Below are positions 7,722 through 13,733 of a stretch of 13,733 nt of DNA, piece after piece. The translations under genes were made by a program, and so were the position numbers. The notes under the pieces are model-generated. The model was given only the letters and a program-made list of their open reading frames with translations, was not told the origin of the DNA and ran no database searches. Origin of the DNA: Bacillota bacterium (GTDB taxonomy: Bacteria; Bacillota; Clostridia; Clostridiales; Clostridiaceae); the NCBI GenBank assembly GCA_023427705.1, contig JAEZAL010000348.1, forward strand, positions 1 through 13,733. Reading direction: 5' to 3'. Within the stretch, counting starts at the first letter, position 1. Each line of letters starts with the position of its first letter.

Positions 7722-8594
7722 ATGAAATCAAAAAAAATTATTGCAATCTGTTTGTTGTCAACAGCTTTATTAGTAGGATGTGGTGGTAAAGAAGACAAGG
7801 ATACAAGTACTACTGGATCAAACGTAGAACAAAGCCAAAAATTCACAGGTACTAAAACTTATGAAAAACTTTATGACGAAACTGGCAAAAAAGGTGACGT
7901 TATAATAACTAATGTTGAGTTTAAAGATGGTGAGCCTGTAAAAGTTTCTTTAGATGTTCGTCAAGAAAATGGAACTATGAAAAAAGAAGAAGCTAAAAAA
8001 GGTAACTATGTAATGAAAGAAGGGGAAGCTAAAAACTGGGGAGAGCAAATGGATTTATTAGAAGCTTTCTTAAATGAAAATAAAGTTGATACTTCTAAAG
8101 TAAAACTAACTAATGATGATGGTAATACTGATGCAGTATCAGGAGTATCAATTAAAGTTGGTACTTATGTAAAGGCAGTTCAAGAAGTTGTAGATGCAGT
8201 TAAAGCAGGTAAAGACTTAGAAACTGGATTTACAGGTGCTAAAATAGCTGAAACTCCATATGATCCAACTGGAAAGAAAAAAGATATGGTAGTTACAAAG
8301 GTTGTATTTAACCATGGAAAACCTGTTGGAGTAAATGTAGATGTTAAGCAAGAAGATGGTTCTATGAAGAAAAAAGCTGCAGAAGAAGGTAAATACGTAA
8401 TGAAGGAAGGCGAAGCTAAACATTGGGGAGAGCAAATGGCATTATTAGAAGCCTTCATTGTTGAAAATAATTTCGATCTTTCAAAAGTTAAATTAATTAA
8501 CGATGATGGAAATACTGATGCAGTATCAGGAGTTTCAATAAAAGTTGGAACTTATGTACAAGCTGTACAAGATGTTTTAGATTCAGTTAAATAG
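7722..8594 (+). CDS. Lipoprotein with two tandem FMN-binding-like domains (PplA-like)
   Basis: 290 residues from ATG 7722, which follows GGGGGAG; the in-frame GTG at 7704 lies upstream of that site. A lipoprotein signal peptide ends in the lipobox LVGC, giving lipidated Cys20, so the protein should be anchored outside the membrane. A short linker rich in K, D, S and T precedes two homologous domains, about residues 41-160 and 170-290. Each ends with DDGNTDAVSGVSIKVGTYV. The DAVSGVS core (137-143 and 266-272) matches the Dxx[ST]GA[ST] site at which ApbE-type transferases attach FMN, except for Val in place of Ala. Listeria PplA, an extracellular electron-transfer lipoprotein with two FMN sites, has the same architecture. 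The role as a surface redox carrier is inference: no ApbE, Ndh2 or other electron-transfer gene is in the window. Many charged K and E residues suggest a soluble, exposed protein. Confidence 0.8.
   Translation: MKSKKIIAICLLSTALLVGCGGKEDKDTSTTGSNVEQSQKFTGTKTYEKLYDETGKKGDVIITNVEFKDGEPVKVSLDVRQENGTMKKEEAKKGNYVMKEGEAKNWGEQMDLLEAFLNENKVDTSKVKLTNDDGNTDAVSGVSIKVGTYVKAVQEVVDAVKAGKDLETGFTGAKIAETPYDPTGKKKDMVVTKVVFNHGKPVGVNVDVKQEDGSMKKKAAEEGKYVMKEGEAKHWGEQMALLEAFIVENNFDLSKVKLINDDGNTDAVSGVSIKVGTYVQAVQDVLDSVK
7842..8591 (+). repeat. Tandem domain duplication within the lipoprotein
   Basis: Unit 1 covers 7842-8201 and unit 2 covers 8229-8591. Equivalent motifs are offset by 387 bp (129 codons). Shared blocks include YVMKEGEAK, WGEQM, LLEAF and DDGNTDAVSGVSIKVGTYV. 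Nucleotide identity is high in the last block but falls elsewhere, with many synonymous differences. This indicates a duplication that is not very recent, or one partly homogenised. Confidence 0.9.
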
Positions 8595-8603
8595 ATTTAT
8601 TTT

Positions 8604-8630
8604 AGCCACCTATAGTAGGTGGCTTTTTTA
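8604..8630 (+). terminator. Intrinsic terminator after the lipoprotein gene
   Basis: AGCCACCTA (8604-8612), loop TAG, TAGGTGGCT (8616-8624), then a T-run to 8629. The nine-base-pair, partly GC-rich stem lies ten bases after the stop codon. This is a textbook Rho-independent terminator. Confidence 0.95.
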
Positions 8631-8699
8631 TTATATAATGTAAAATTATATTTATTTTTATAAGTAAGAAGTGTACTTATATTTTAATGAGAATAATTA

Positions 8700-8727
8700 T
8701 TGACAAAGGTAATAATAGTAATATAAT
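8700..8727 (+). promoter_or_regulatory. Consensus sigma-A promoter of copA
   Basis: TTGACA (8700-8705) and TATAAT (8722-8727) are both perfect consensus hexamers with a 16-bp spacer. Transcription would start near 8734, just upstream of the GC-rich operator. Such a strong promoter is consistent with control by repression. Confidence 0.85.
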
Positions 8728-8739
8728 AAAAATATACTA

Positions 8740-8758
8740 CACCCCCATGGGGTGGGTG
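8740..8758. promoter_or_regulatory. Candidate CsoR-type copper operator in the copA leader
   Basis: The GC-rich pseudo-palindrome CACCC-CCATG-GGGTG (8740-8754), with a second GGGTG ending at 8758, stands out in AT-rich surroundings. CsoR copper repressors bind C-run/G-run dyads of this kind, and it lies right after the predicted start of a copper exporter gene. A repressor here would block initiation or early elongation and release on Cu(I) binding. CopY boxes (TACANNTGTA) do not match. No csoR gene is in the window. Confidence 0.65.
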
Positions 8759-8774
8759 ATGGGAGGATTATATT

Positions 8775-11210
8775 ATGAAAGCAGAAAAAGTTAAAATAAC
8801 TGGTATGACTTGTGCAGTTTGTGCAAGTAGGGTAGAAAAGGCTGTAGGAAAGCTTCAAGGTGTAACTGATGCAAATGTGAACTTTGCAACTGAAACCTTA
8901 AGTGTTAAATATAATGATGATATAATTAAAGGTTCTGATATTGAAAATGCCATTGAAAAAGCTGGCTATGGAATTGAAAAGAACATTAAGAATTATAGTT
9001 TTAAAGTTGAAGGTATGACATGTTCAGCATGTGCAAATAGAGTTGAAAGAGTTACTAAAAAAGCTGAAGGTGTTGAAAGCTCATCAGTAAATTTTGCTAC
9101 TGAAAAATTAAATATTACATTTGATGAAAATAAAGTATCTATTAGTGACTTAAAAAATATAGTAGAAAAAGCAGGATATAAATTAATAGTAGATGAAAAG
9201 AAGGATAGTAAAGCAAACAAAATTCCTGAGCATAAAAAGCTTTGGTACAGATTTATATTATCTATTTTGTTTACAGTACCATTATTAGTAATATCAATGG
9301 GACATATGGTAGGAATGCACCTGCCACATATTATAGATCCAATGATGAATCCGCTTAATTTTGCTATAACACAACTTGTATTAACTATACCAGTTATGGT
9401 AATTGGATATAAGTTCTATGTTATAGGGTTTAAAAACTTATTTAAGTTAAGTCCTAATATGGATTCTTTAATTGCAATAGGAACATCAGCAGCATTTATT
9501 TATGGATTATTTGCTATATTTAAGATAAATATTGGAGAGCACCATTATGCAATGCACTTATACTTTGAGTCAGCAGCAGTAATACTTACATTAATAACTT
9601 TAGGTAAATATTTAGAGGCTGTATCTAAAGGTAAAACTTCAGAAGCTATAAAGAAGCTTATGGGATTAGCACCTAAAACTGCAAATATAATTAGAGATGG
9701 TAAAGAAATTATTATCCCTATTGAAGAAGTAAGAGTATCTGATATAGTAATTGTAAAACCAGGAGAAAAACTTCCTGTTGATGGAGAAGTTGTAGAGGGA
9801 AATACATCCATAGATGAATCAATGCTTACAGGAGAAAGTATACCAGTAGAAAAAACTATAGGAAGTAAAGTAATAGGAGCAAGTATTAATAAAACAGGAT
9901 TTATAAAGTATAAAGCTACTAAGGTTGGTGATGATACTGCACTTGCTCAAATAATTAAATTAGTTGAAGATGCACAAGGCACAAAGGCACCAATTGCTAA
10001 ACTTGCCGATATTATATCATCTTATTTTGTACCAACTGTAATAGGGTTAGCTATTTTAGCAACATTAGCTTGGTATATATCAGGTGAATCAGCAGTATTC
10101 TCTTTAACTATATTTATATCAGTTTTAGTTATAGCATGTCCATGTGCTCTAGGATTAGCAACACCTACAGCTATAATGGTAGGTACCGGAAAAGGTGCTG
10201 AAAATGGAGTTCTTATAAAAGGTGGGGAAGCATTAGAAACTGCATATAAAGTTGAAACTATAGTTTTTGATAAAACGGGAACTATAACTGAAGGGAAACC
10301 AAAAGTAACTAATATAATAACTAAAGGAATAAGTGAAACAGAAATTTTATCTTTAGCAGCAAGTGCTGAAAAAGGGTCAGAGCATCCATTAGGAGAAGCA
10401 ATAGTAAAATCTGCTGAAGAAAAAGGACTTGAAATAAAGAATATAGAAGACTTCAAAGCAATACCTGGACATGGGATTGAAGTAAAAATAGATAATAGAA
10501 TTGTTCTATTAGGAAATAAAAAGCTAATGTCTGAAAGGGAAGTAGAATTAGGTGATTTACAAGATAAAGCTAATGAATTAGCTGATGAAGGTAAAACTCC
10601 TATGTTCTTAGCTATTGACTCTGAAATTAAAGGTATTGTAGCAGTTGCAGATACAGTAAAAGAAAATAGTAAAAAGGCTATCCAAGCTATTCATAATATG
10701 GGAATAAAAGTAGCTATGATAACTGGTGATAATGAAAAAACAGCAAAAGCAATTGCAAAAGAAGTAGGAATAGATATTATACTAGCAGAAGTTTTACCAG
10801 AAGATAAGGCTAACGAAGTAAAAAAACTACAAAATGGTAATAAAAAAGTTGCAATGGTTGGCGATGGAATTAATGATGCTCCTGCTTTAGTTCAAGCAGA
10901 TGTAGGCATAGCAATAGGTTCGGGAACTGATGTAGCAATGGAATCTGCAGATATAGTACTAATGAGAAGTGATTTGTTAGATGTAATTAAAGCTATTCAA
11001 TTAAGTAGGGCTACTATAACTAATATTAAGCAAAATTTATTCTGGGCCTTTGGATACAATGTATTAGGAATACCAGTAGCTATGGGAGTACTTCATATTT
11101 TTGGAGGACCTCTATTGAATCCTATGATAGCAGCAGGAGCTATGAGTTTAAGCTCTGTTTCAGTTTTGATAAATGCATTAAGGCTTAGGAATTTTAAAGC
11201 AAATATATAA
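8775..11210 (+). CDS. copA: Copper-exporting P1B-type ATPase CopA
   Basis: 811 residues. Two N-terminal heavy-metal-associated domains carry GMTCxxC copper sites (Cys13/Cys16 and Cys83/Cys86). Eight membrane helices are expected. The transmembrane metal motif is Cys455-Pro-Cys457, and the last helix shows MSLSS (790-794), a signature of Cu(I)-transporting P1B-1 pumps. The actuator TGE is at 352-354, the phosphorylated Asp of DKTGT at 499, the P1B-specific HP motif at His537, and the hinge GDGIND at 696-701. All catalytic residues are present, so it should be active in exporting Cu(I) from the cytoplasm with ATP. GGGAGG lies 8 bases before ATG 8775. It has its own promoter and a CsoR-like operator. 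Neither csoR nor copZ is adjacent, unlike many Firmicute copper operons; the two N-terminal domains may receive copper directly. I see no clear terminator before the next unit. Confidence 0.96.
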   Translation: MKAEKVKITGMTCAVCASRVEKAVGKLQGVTDANVNFATETLSVKYNDDIIKGSDIENAIEKAGYGIEKNIKNYSFKVEGMTCSACANRVERVTKKAEGVESSSVNFATEKLNITFDENKVSISDLKNIVEKAGYKLIVDEKKDSKANKIPEHKKLWYRFILSILFTVPLLVISMGHMVGMHLPHIIDPMMNPLNFAITQLVLTIPVMVIGYKFYVIGFKNLFKLSPNMDSLIAIGTSAAFIYGLFAIFKINIGEHHYAMHLYFESAAVILTLITLGKYLEAVSKGKTSEAIKKLMGLAPKTANIIRDGKEIIIPIEEVRVSDIVIVKPGEKLPVDGEVVEGNTSIDESMLTGESIPVEKTIGSKVIGASINKTGFIKYKATKVGDDTALAQIIKLVEDAQGTKAPIAKLADIISSYFVPTVIGLAILATLAWYISGESAVFSLTIFISVLVIACPCALGLATPTAIMVGTGKGAENGVLIKGGEALETAYKVETIVFDKTGTITEGKPKVTNIITKGISETEILSLAASAEKGSEHPLGEAIVKSAEEKGLEIKNIEDFKAIPGHGIEVKIDNRIVLLGNKKLMSEREVELGDLQDKANELADEGKTPMFLAIDSEIKGIVAVADTVKENSKKAIQAIHNMGIKVAMITGDNEKTAKAIAKEVGIDIILAEVLPEDKANEVKKLQNGNKKVAMVGDGINDAPALVQADVGIAIGSGTDVAMESADIVLMRSDLLDVIKAIQLSRATITNIKQNLFWAFGYNVLGIPVAMGVLHIFGGPLLNPMIAAGAMSLSSVSVLINALRLRNFKANI

Positions 11211-11223
11211 TTGTCGAAAAATG

Positions 11224-11251
11224 TTGACAAATGTATAAATTTTGTTAAACT
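11224..11251 (+). promoter_or_regulatory. Predicted promoter of the lysine riboswitch leader
   Basis: TTGACA (11224-11229), 16-bp spacer, TAAACT (11246-11251). The -35 is perfect and the -10 matches four of six. Transcription would begin near 11258, shortly before aptamer helix P1, which is the expected arrangement. A TTGTC/GACAA repeat (11211-11230) overlaps the -35. Confidence 0.6.
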
Positions 11252-11275
11252 AATAAAGTAAAAGTTAATATAATT

Positions 11276-11436
11276 GATAGAGGTTGCAATAATTAAGAGT
11301 AATATTAATGAGGTAAGCACGATGATTTAATTTGAAAGGAATTATTGCCGAAGTATATAATTTAGCTTATGAGTTATATGCTGGGGTTACATAGAATATG
11401 TGTAAAACTGTCACAATAATATTGTGGAGAGCTATC
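11276..11436 (+). promoter_or_regulatory. Lysine riboswitch aptamer (L box)
   Basis: The five-helix lysine aptamer can be traced. P1 pairs GATAG (11276-11280) with CTATC (11432-11436), followed by the conserved AGAGG-type segment. P2 pairs GCAATAATT (11286-11294) with AATTATTGC (11340-11348), then the conserved CGAAG. P3 pairs ATATAA (11355-11360) with TTATAT (11374-11379), followed by GCTGGGG. P4 pairs TTACA (11387-11391) with TGTAA (11401-11405). P5 pairs CACAAT (11412-11417) with ATTGTG (11421-11426), flanked by ACTGT and GGAGAGCTATC, both L-box signatures. Lysine binding should stabilise P1 and allow the downstream terminator to form, switching off the transporter gene that follows. Confidence 0.93.
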
Positions 11437-11467
11437 TTTGTGGTTGTTGAATTTTTGCAATGAATAC

Positions 11468-11501
11468 AAGTTCAAAGAGAAATCTTTGAACTTATTTTTT
11501 T
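11468..11501 (+). terminator. Riboswitch-controlled terminator before the transporter gene
   Basis: AAGTTCAAAGA (11468-11478), GAAA loop, TCTTTGAACTT (11483-11493), then a T7 run ending at 11501. It lies directly before the TAGGAG ribosome binding site, so it is an attenuator, not a gene end. A competing antiterminator is visible: TCTTTG and TTGT (11435-11447) can pair with ACAA and CAAAGA (11466-11478), sharing bases 11435-11436 with P1. The two forms are mutually exclusive. Confidence 0.92.
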
Positions 11502-11512
11502 AGGAGAAAGAA

Positions 11513-12826
11513 ATGAAAGAAAAACATATGAAAAAAGAGATTGGTTTATTTATGGCAACTATGCTAGTTTGTGGTAATATGATAGGTTCAGGAGTATTTA
11601 TGTTACCATCTACTTTAGCAGAAGTTTCAGGTCCTCTTGCTACAATAATAGCATGGATAATAACAACTATAGGGTCAGTGTTAATAGCTATATCTTTTGC
11701 GAATTTGGGATCTAAATATCCATCAACAGGAGGATCATATCATTATATTAAAGATGCCTTTGGAGAATTTGCAGGCTTTTTAAGTGCTTGGCTATATTGG
11801 AATGGCTCTTGGATAGGGAATACTGCTATAATAGTAGCACTAACAAGTTATAGTTCAGCTATAATACCAGGATTAAATAATCCTATAATGTCTATTATTT
11901 ATACAAGTGCAATTTTATGGATTTTTACTATTATTAATATTGTTGGAGTAAAAAAGGCAGGGAAAATTCAATCTTTTGTAACGGTATTTAAAATACTATT
12001 TTTTGCTTTATTCATAATAGTAGCATTTTTAAATTTTGATAGTTCAAATATTTTACCATTGATTCCTGAAGGGAAAGGACTTGAAACTATTCCGTTAGCA
12101 GCTACTTCTACATTATGGGCTTTTGTAGGATTGGAAAGTGCAACAATAACAGCCGGAGAAATAAGAAATCCAGAAAAAAATATTAGAAAAAGTACAATAT
12201 ATGGTATGTTGATTTCTTCAGTAATATACATATTAATTAGTATAGCAAGTATGGGAATTATGGATAATAGTAAATTAGCAATAAGTTCAGCTCCACTAAC
12301 TGATATACTAACTAAGATACTAGGAAATGGCATAGGGAAACCATTAGCTATTGCTGTAGTTATTTGTATTCTAGGCACAACTATAGGTTGGCTTTTATCA
12401 ACAGCAAGGGTATCATATGCAGCTGGTGAAGATGGGGTTTTCCCAAAAGCATTTGGGAAATTACATCCTAAATATGGAACACCAGCAAATTCATTAATTA
12501 TAGGATCAGTATTAATGAATATATTACTTATTATGAATTACCAAAAAAGTATGGTATCAACATTTACTTTTATAACAATTTTAGCTACATTAGCTTTCTT
12601 ACCAGTCTATTTATTAACTGCAGCAGCAGAGATAATGATTATGTTTAGAGATGAAAAAGAAATAACACTAAAGATATTTATTAAGAAAAGTATAATTCCG
12701 CTTCTTGCATTTATTTATGCTTTATGGACAATATATGGCTCTGGAGCAGAAATAGTTATGTGGGGCTTTATATTAATGTTAATTGGAATTCCTTTTTATA
12801 TTTATAATTATCATAAAAATAAATAA
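11513..12826 (+). CDS. APA-family basic amino acid transporter, probably lysine
   Basis: 437 residues with about twelve hydrophobic helices. It is a member of the APC superfamily resembling AdiC/CadB-type basic amino acid antiporters: GNMIGSGVFMLP in helix 1 (backbone substrate-binding GSG), a PSTGGSYHYIKDAFG block, LYWNGSWIGN in helix 3, WAFVGLESATITAGEIRNPEKN in the helix 6 to 7 region (Glu in GLESA matches the AdiC gating-site Glu), and GSGAEIVMWGF near the end. Because a lysine riboswitch controls it, lysine is the likely substrate, and repression by lysine fits uptake better than export; this is inference. No decarboxylase gene is adjacent, so an acid-resistance antiport role is unsupported. 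TAGGAG lies 6 bases before ATG 11513, favoured over the in-frame ATG at 11528. The gene is followed by its own terminator. Confidence 0.9.
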   Translation: MKEKHMKKEIGLFMATMLVCGNMIGSGVFMLPSTLAEVSGPLATIIAWIITTIGSVLIAISFANLGSKYPSTGGSYHYIKDAFGEFAGFLSAWLYWNGSWIGNTAIIVALTSYSSAIIPGLNNPIMSIIYTSAILWIFTIINIVGVKKAGKIQSFVTVFKILFFALFIIVAFLNFDSSNILPLIPEGKGLETIPLAATSTLWAFVGLESATITAGEIRNPEKNIRKSTIYGMLISSVIYILISIASMGIMDNSKLAISSAPLTDILTKILGNGIGKPLAIAVVICILGTTIGWLLSTARVSYAAGEDGVFPKAFGKLHPKYGTPANSLIIGSVLMNILLIMNYQKSMVSTFTFITILATLAFLPVYLLTAAAEIMIMFRDEKEITLKIFIKKSIIPLLAFIYALWTIYGSGAEIVMWGFILMLIGIPFYIYNYHKNK

Positions 12827-12856
12827 TATAAAATGTTATAACACAATGAAAAATTT

Positions 12857-12882
12857 AGGAGCTGCTTATCAGCTCCTTTTTT
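12857..12882 (+). terminator. Intrinsic terminator after the amino acid transporter
   Basis: AGGAGCTG (12857-12864), loop CTTAT, CAGCTCCT (12870-12877), with a T6 run at 12877-12882. The GC-rich eight-base-pair stem lies thirty bases after the stop codon. Confidence 0.95.
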
Positions 12883-13098
12883 GTATGTAAAAAATGTTAT
12901 TGATGTAAAAAAATAATATATGGTAGAATAAATAGAAAAGACTTTACATTGGACAAGAAGAAAAATATGAGTATTGTATAAAAATTTCATATTTTCTTAC
13001 ATAGAAAAAAATTAATGAAAAATAGCTAATAAAGTTAATAGCCATGTATTTATATAGATTCAATGTAAACAGGTATATAAGGAAGGTGGAATGTAAAA
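12883..13098 (+). promoter_or_regulatory. Upstream region of the MupG-like gene with tentative promoter and inverted repeat
   Basis: This 216-bp stretch has no coding potential. TTTACA (12943-12948) and TATGAG (12966-12971), 17 bp apart, form a weak promoter candidate. The 9-bp sequence TTTACATTG (12943-12951), overlapping its -35, is repeated as the exact reverse complement CAATGTAAA at 13061-13069, close to the start codon. An imperfect hairpin lies between (12985-13020) and a GCTA/TAGC repeat follows it. AAGGTGG (13083-13089) is the ribosome binding site. I recognise no known riboswitch here. Confidence 0.4.
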
Positions 13099-13733
13099 AT
13101 GCATAGATTAGGTATTTCAGTATATCCTAACAATTCAAATTTAGATGAAACAAAAGATTATATAAGATTAGCATCTAAATATGGATTTGAAAGAATATTT
13201 ACATGTTTAATATCAGCAACTGATAAAAATATTGAGGAAATAATAGAGGACTTTAAAGAAATACTACAAGTAGCTAATGAAAATAAAATGGAGGTTATTG
13301 CAGATATAGATCCTACAGTATTTAAAAAATTAGATGCATCTATATTTGATTTGAAAGTATTTAAGGATATGGGACTTTCAGGTATAAGGTTAGATATGGG
13401 ATTTAGTGGTTATGAAGAATCCGTTATGACATATAATAAATATGGCTTAAAAATTGAATTAAATATTAGTAATGGTACAAAATATATTGATAATATTCTT
13501 TCATATAAATCAAACATAAGTAATATATATGGATGTCACAATTTTTATCCTCATATTTATACAGGATTATCCTATGAGAATTTTATTGCTTCAAGTAAAC
13601 AATTTAAAGAGCTAGGAATAAGGACAGCTGCTTTTGTTAATTCTCAATCTGCAAGTTTTGGACCTTGGCCAGTATCAGAAGGATTGTGTACATTAGAGAT
13701 GCACAGGGATTTACCTATAGATGTACAAGCAAA
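13099..13733 (+). CDS. MupG-like (DUF871) TIM-barrel protein, 3'-partial
   Basis: The frame is open from ATG 13099 to the window edge (211 codons and two bases); the family is usually about 350 residues, so some 140 are missing. The start HRLGISVYPNN, then ASKYGFERIFTCLIS, IADIDPTVFKKLD, SGIRLDMGFSG, GCHNFYPHIYTGLSYE and SEGLCTLEMHR are the sequential strand-end motifs of the DUF871/MupG TIM barrel. Staphylococcal MupG is a cytoplasmic 6-phospho-N-acetylmuramidase that splits MurNAc-6-phosphate-GlcNAc during cell-wall sugar recycling. A similar glycosidase role is likely, but the family has divergent members and the C-terminal domain is not visible. AAGGTGG lies 9 bases before the ATG. A transporter or MurQ gene might follow downstream; it is not in view. 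Confidence 0.85.
   Translation, partial: MHRLGISVYPNNSNLDETKDYIRLASKYGFERIFTCLISATDKNIEEIIEDFKEILQVANENKMEVIADIDPTVFKKLDASIFDLKVFKDMGLSGIRLDMGFSGYEESVMTYNKYGLKIELNISNGTKYIDNILSYKSNISNIYGCHNFYPHIYTGLSYENFIASSKQFKELGIRTAAFVNSQSASFGPWPVSEGLCTLEMHRDLPIDVQA

Noticed and set aside
8660..8680. ATAAGTA/TACTTAT inverted repeat upstream of the copA promoter
   Set aside because: It is a seven-base AT-rich repeat with no known match; likely chance.
8688..8702. Fur-like 7-1-7 box overlapping the copA -35
   Set aside because: It matches only 11 of 14 consensus positions, which is easily reached by chance in AT-rich DNA; the GC-rich dyad downstream is a better operator.
8180..10456. Several minus-strand open frames inside the lipoprotein and copA genes
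   Set aside because: They mirror conserved domains on the plus strand and have low-complexity compositions typical of antisense shadows.
11968..12378. 136-residue minus-strand frame within the amino acid transporter
   Set aside because: Its hydrophobic stretches mirror membrane helices on the plus strand; no independent signals.

Overview
The window looks like chromosomal DNA of a low-GC Firmicute, most likely a Clostridium-type anaerobe. It is strongly AT-rich, uses AGA, ATA and TTA codons heavily, carries strong purine-rich ribosome binding sites (GGGAGG, GGGGGAG), near-consensus sigma-A promoters and U-tailed terminators. The proteins are of clostridial type: a DegS/DegU two-component pair, a VanW-domain membrane protein, a MupG/DUF871 protein and a lysine riboswitch. 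I cannot name the species without a database search. No tRNA, rRNA, CRISPR array, insertion sequence or prophage gene was seen.

Layout. Bases 1-1080 hold the 3' part of a HI0933-family flavoprotein. It converges on a minus-strand VanW-domain gene across a perfect 36-bp palindrome that should terminate both. The VanW gene and a methyl-accepting chemotaxis receptor (2659-4377) diverge from facing promoters. A cation-diffusion-facilitator-type transporter (4552-5454) is interrupted by one in-frame TGA at codon 27. Next come overlapping degS and degU genes (5597-7442). A monocistronic lipoprotein with two near-identical FMN-binding-like domains follows (7722-8594). The copper exporter copA (8775-11210) sits behind a consensus promoter and a GC-rich CsoR-like operator. 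A lysine riboswitch with its own terminator (11276-11501) precedes an APA-family basic amino acid transporter (11513-12826). The window ends inside a MupG-like 6-phosphomuramidase gene (13099 onward).

How the parts work together. This is mostly a series of independently controlled housekeeping and envelope genes, not one large operon. Most units have a visible promoter or terminator. Three are sensing modules: chemoreceptor, DegS/DegU, and lysine riboswitch with transporter. Copper efflux appears to be metal-regulated. The most thought-provoking items are the tandem-domain lipoprotein, which carries two flavinylation-like DxxSGVS motifs and resembles PplA-type extracellular electron-transfer proteins, and the single in-frame stop in the otherwise intact metal transporter. 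I did not find a clearly new multi-gene system.
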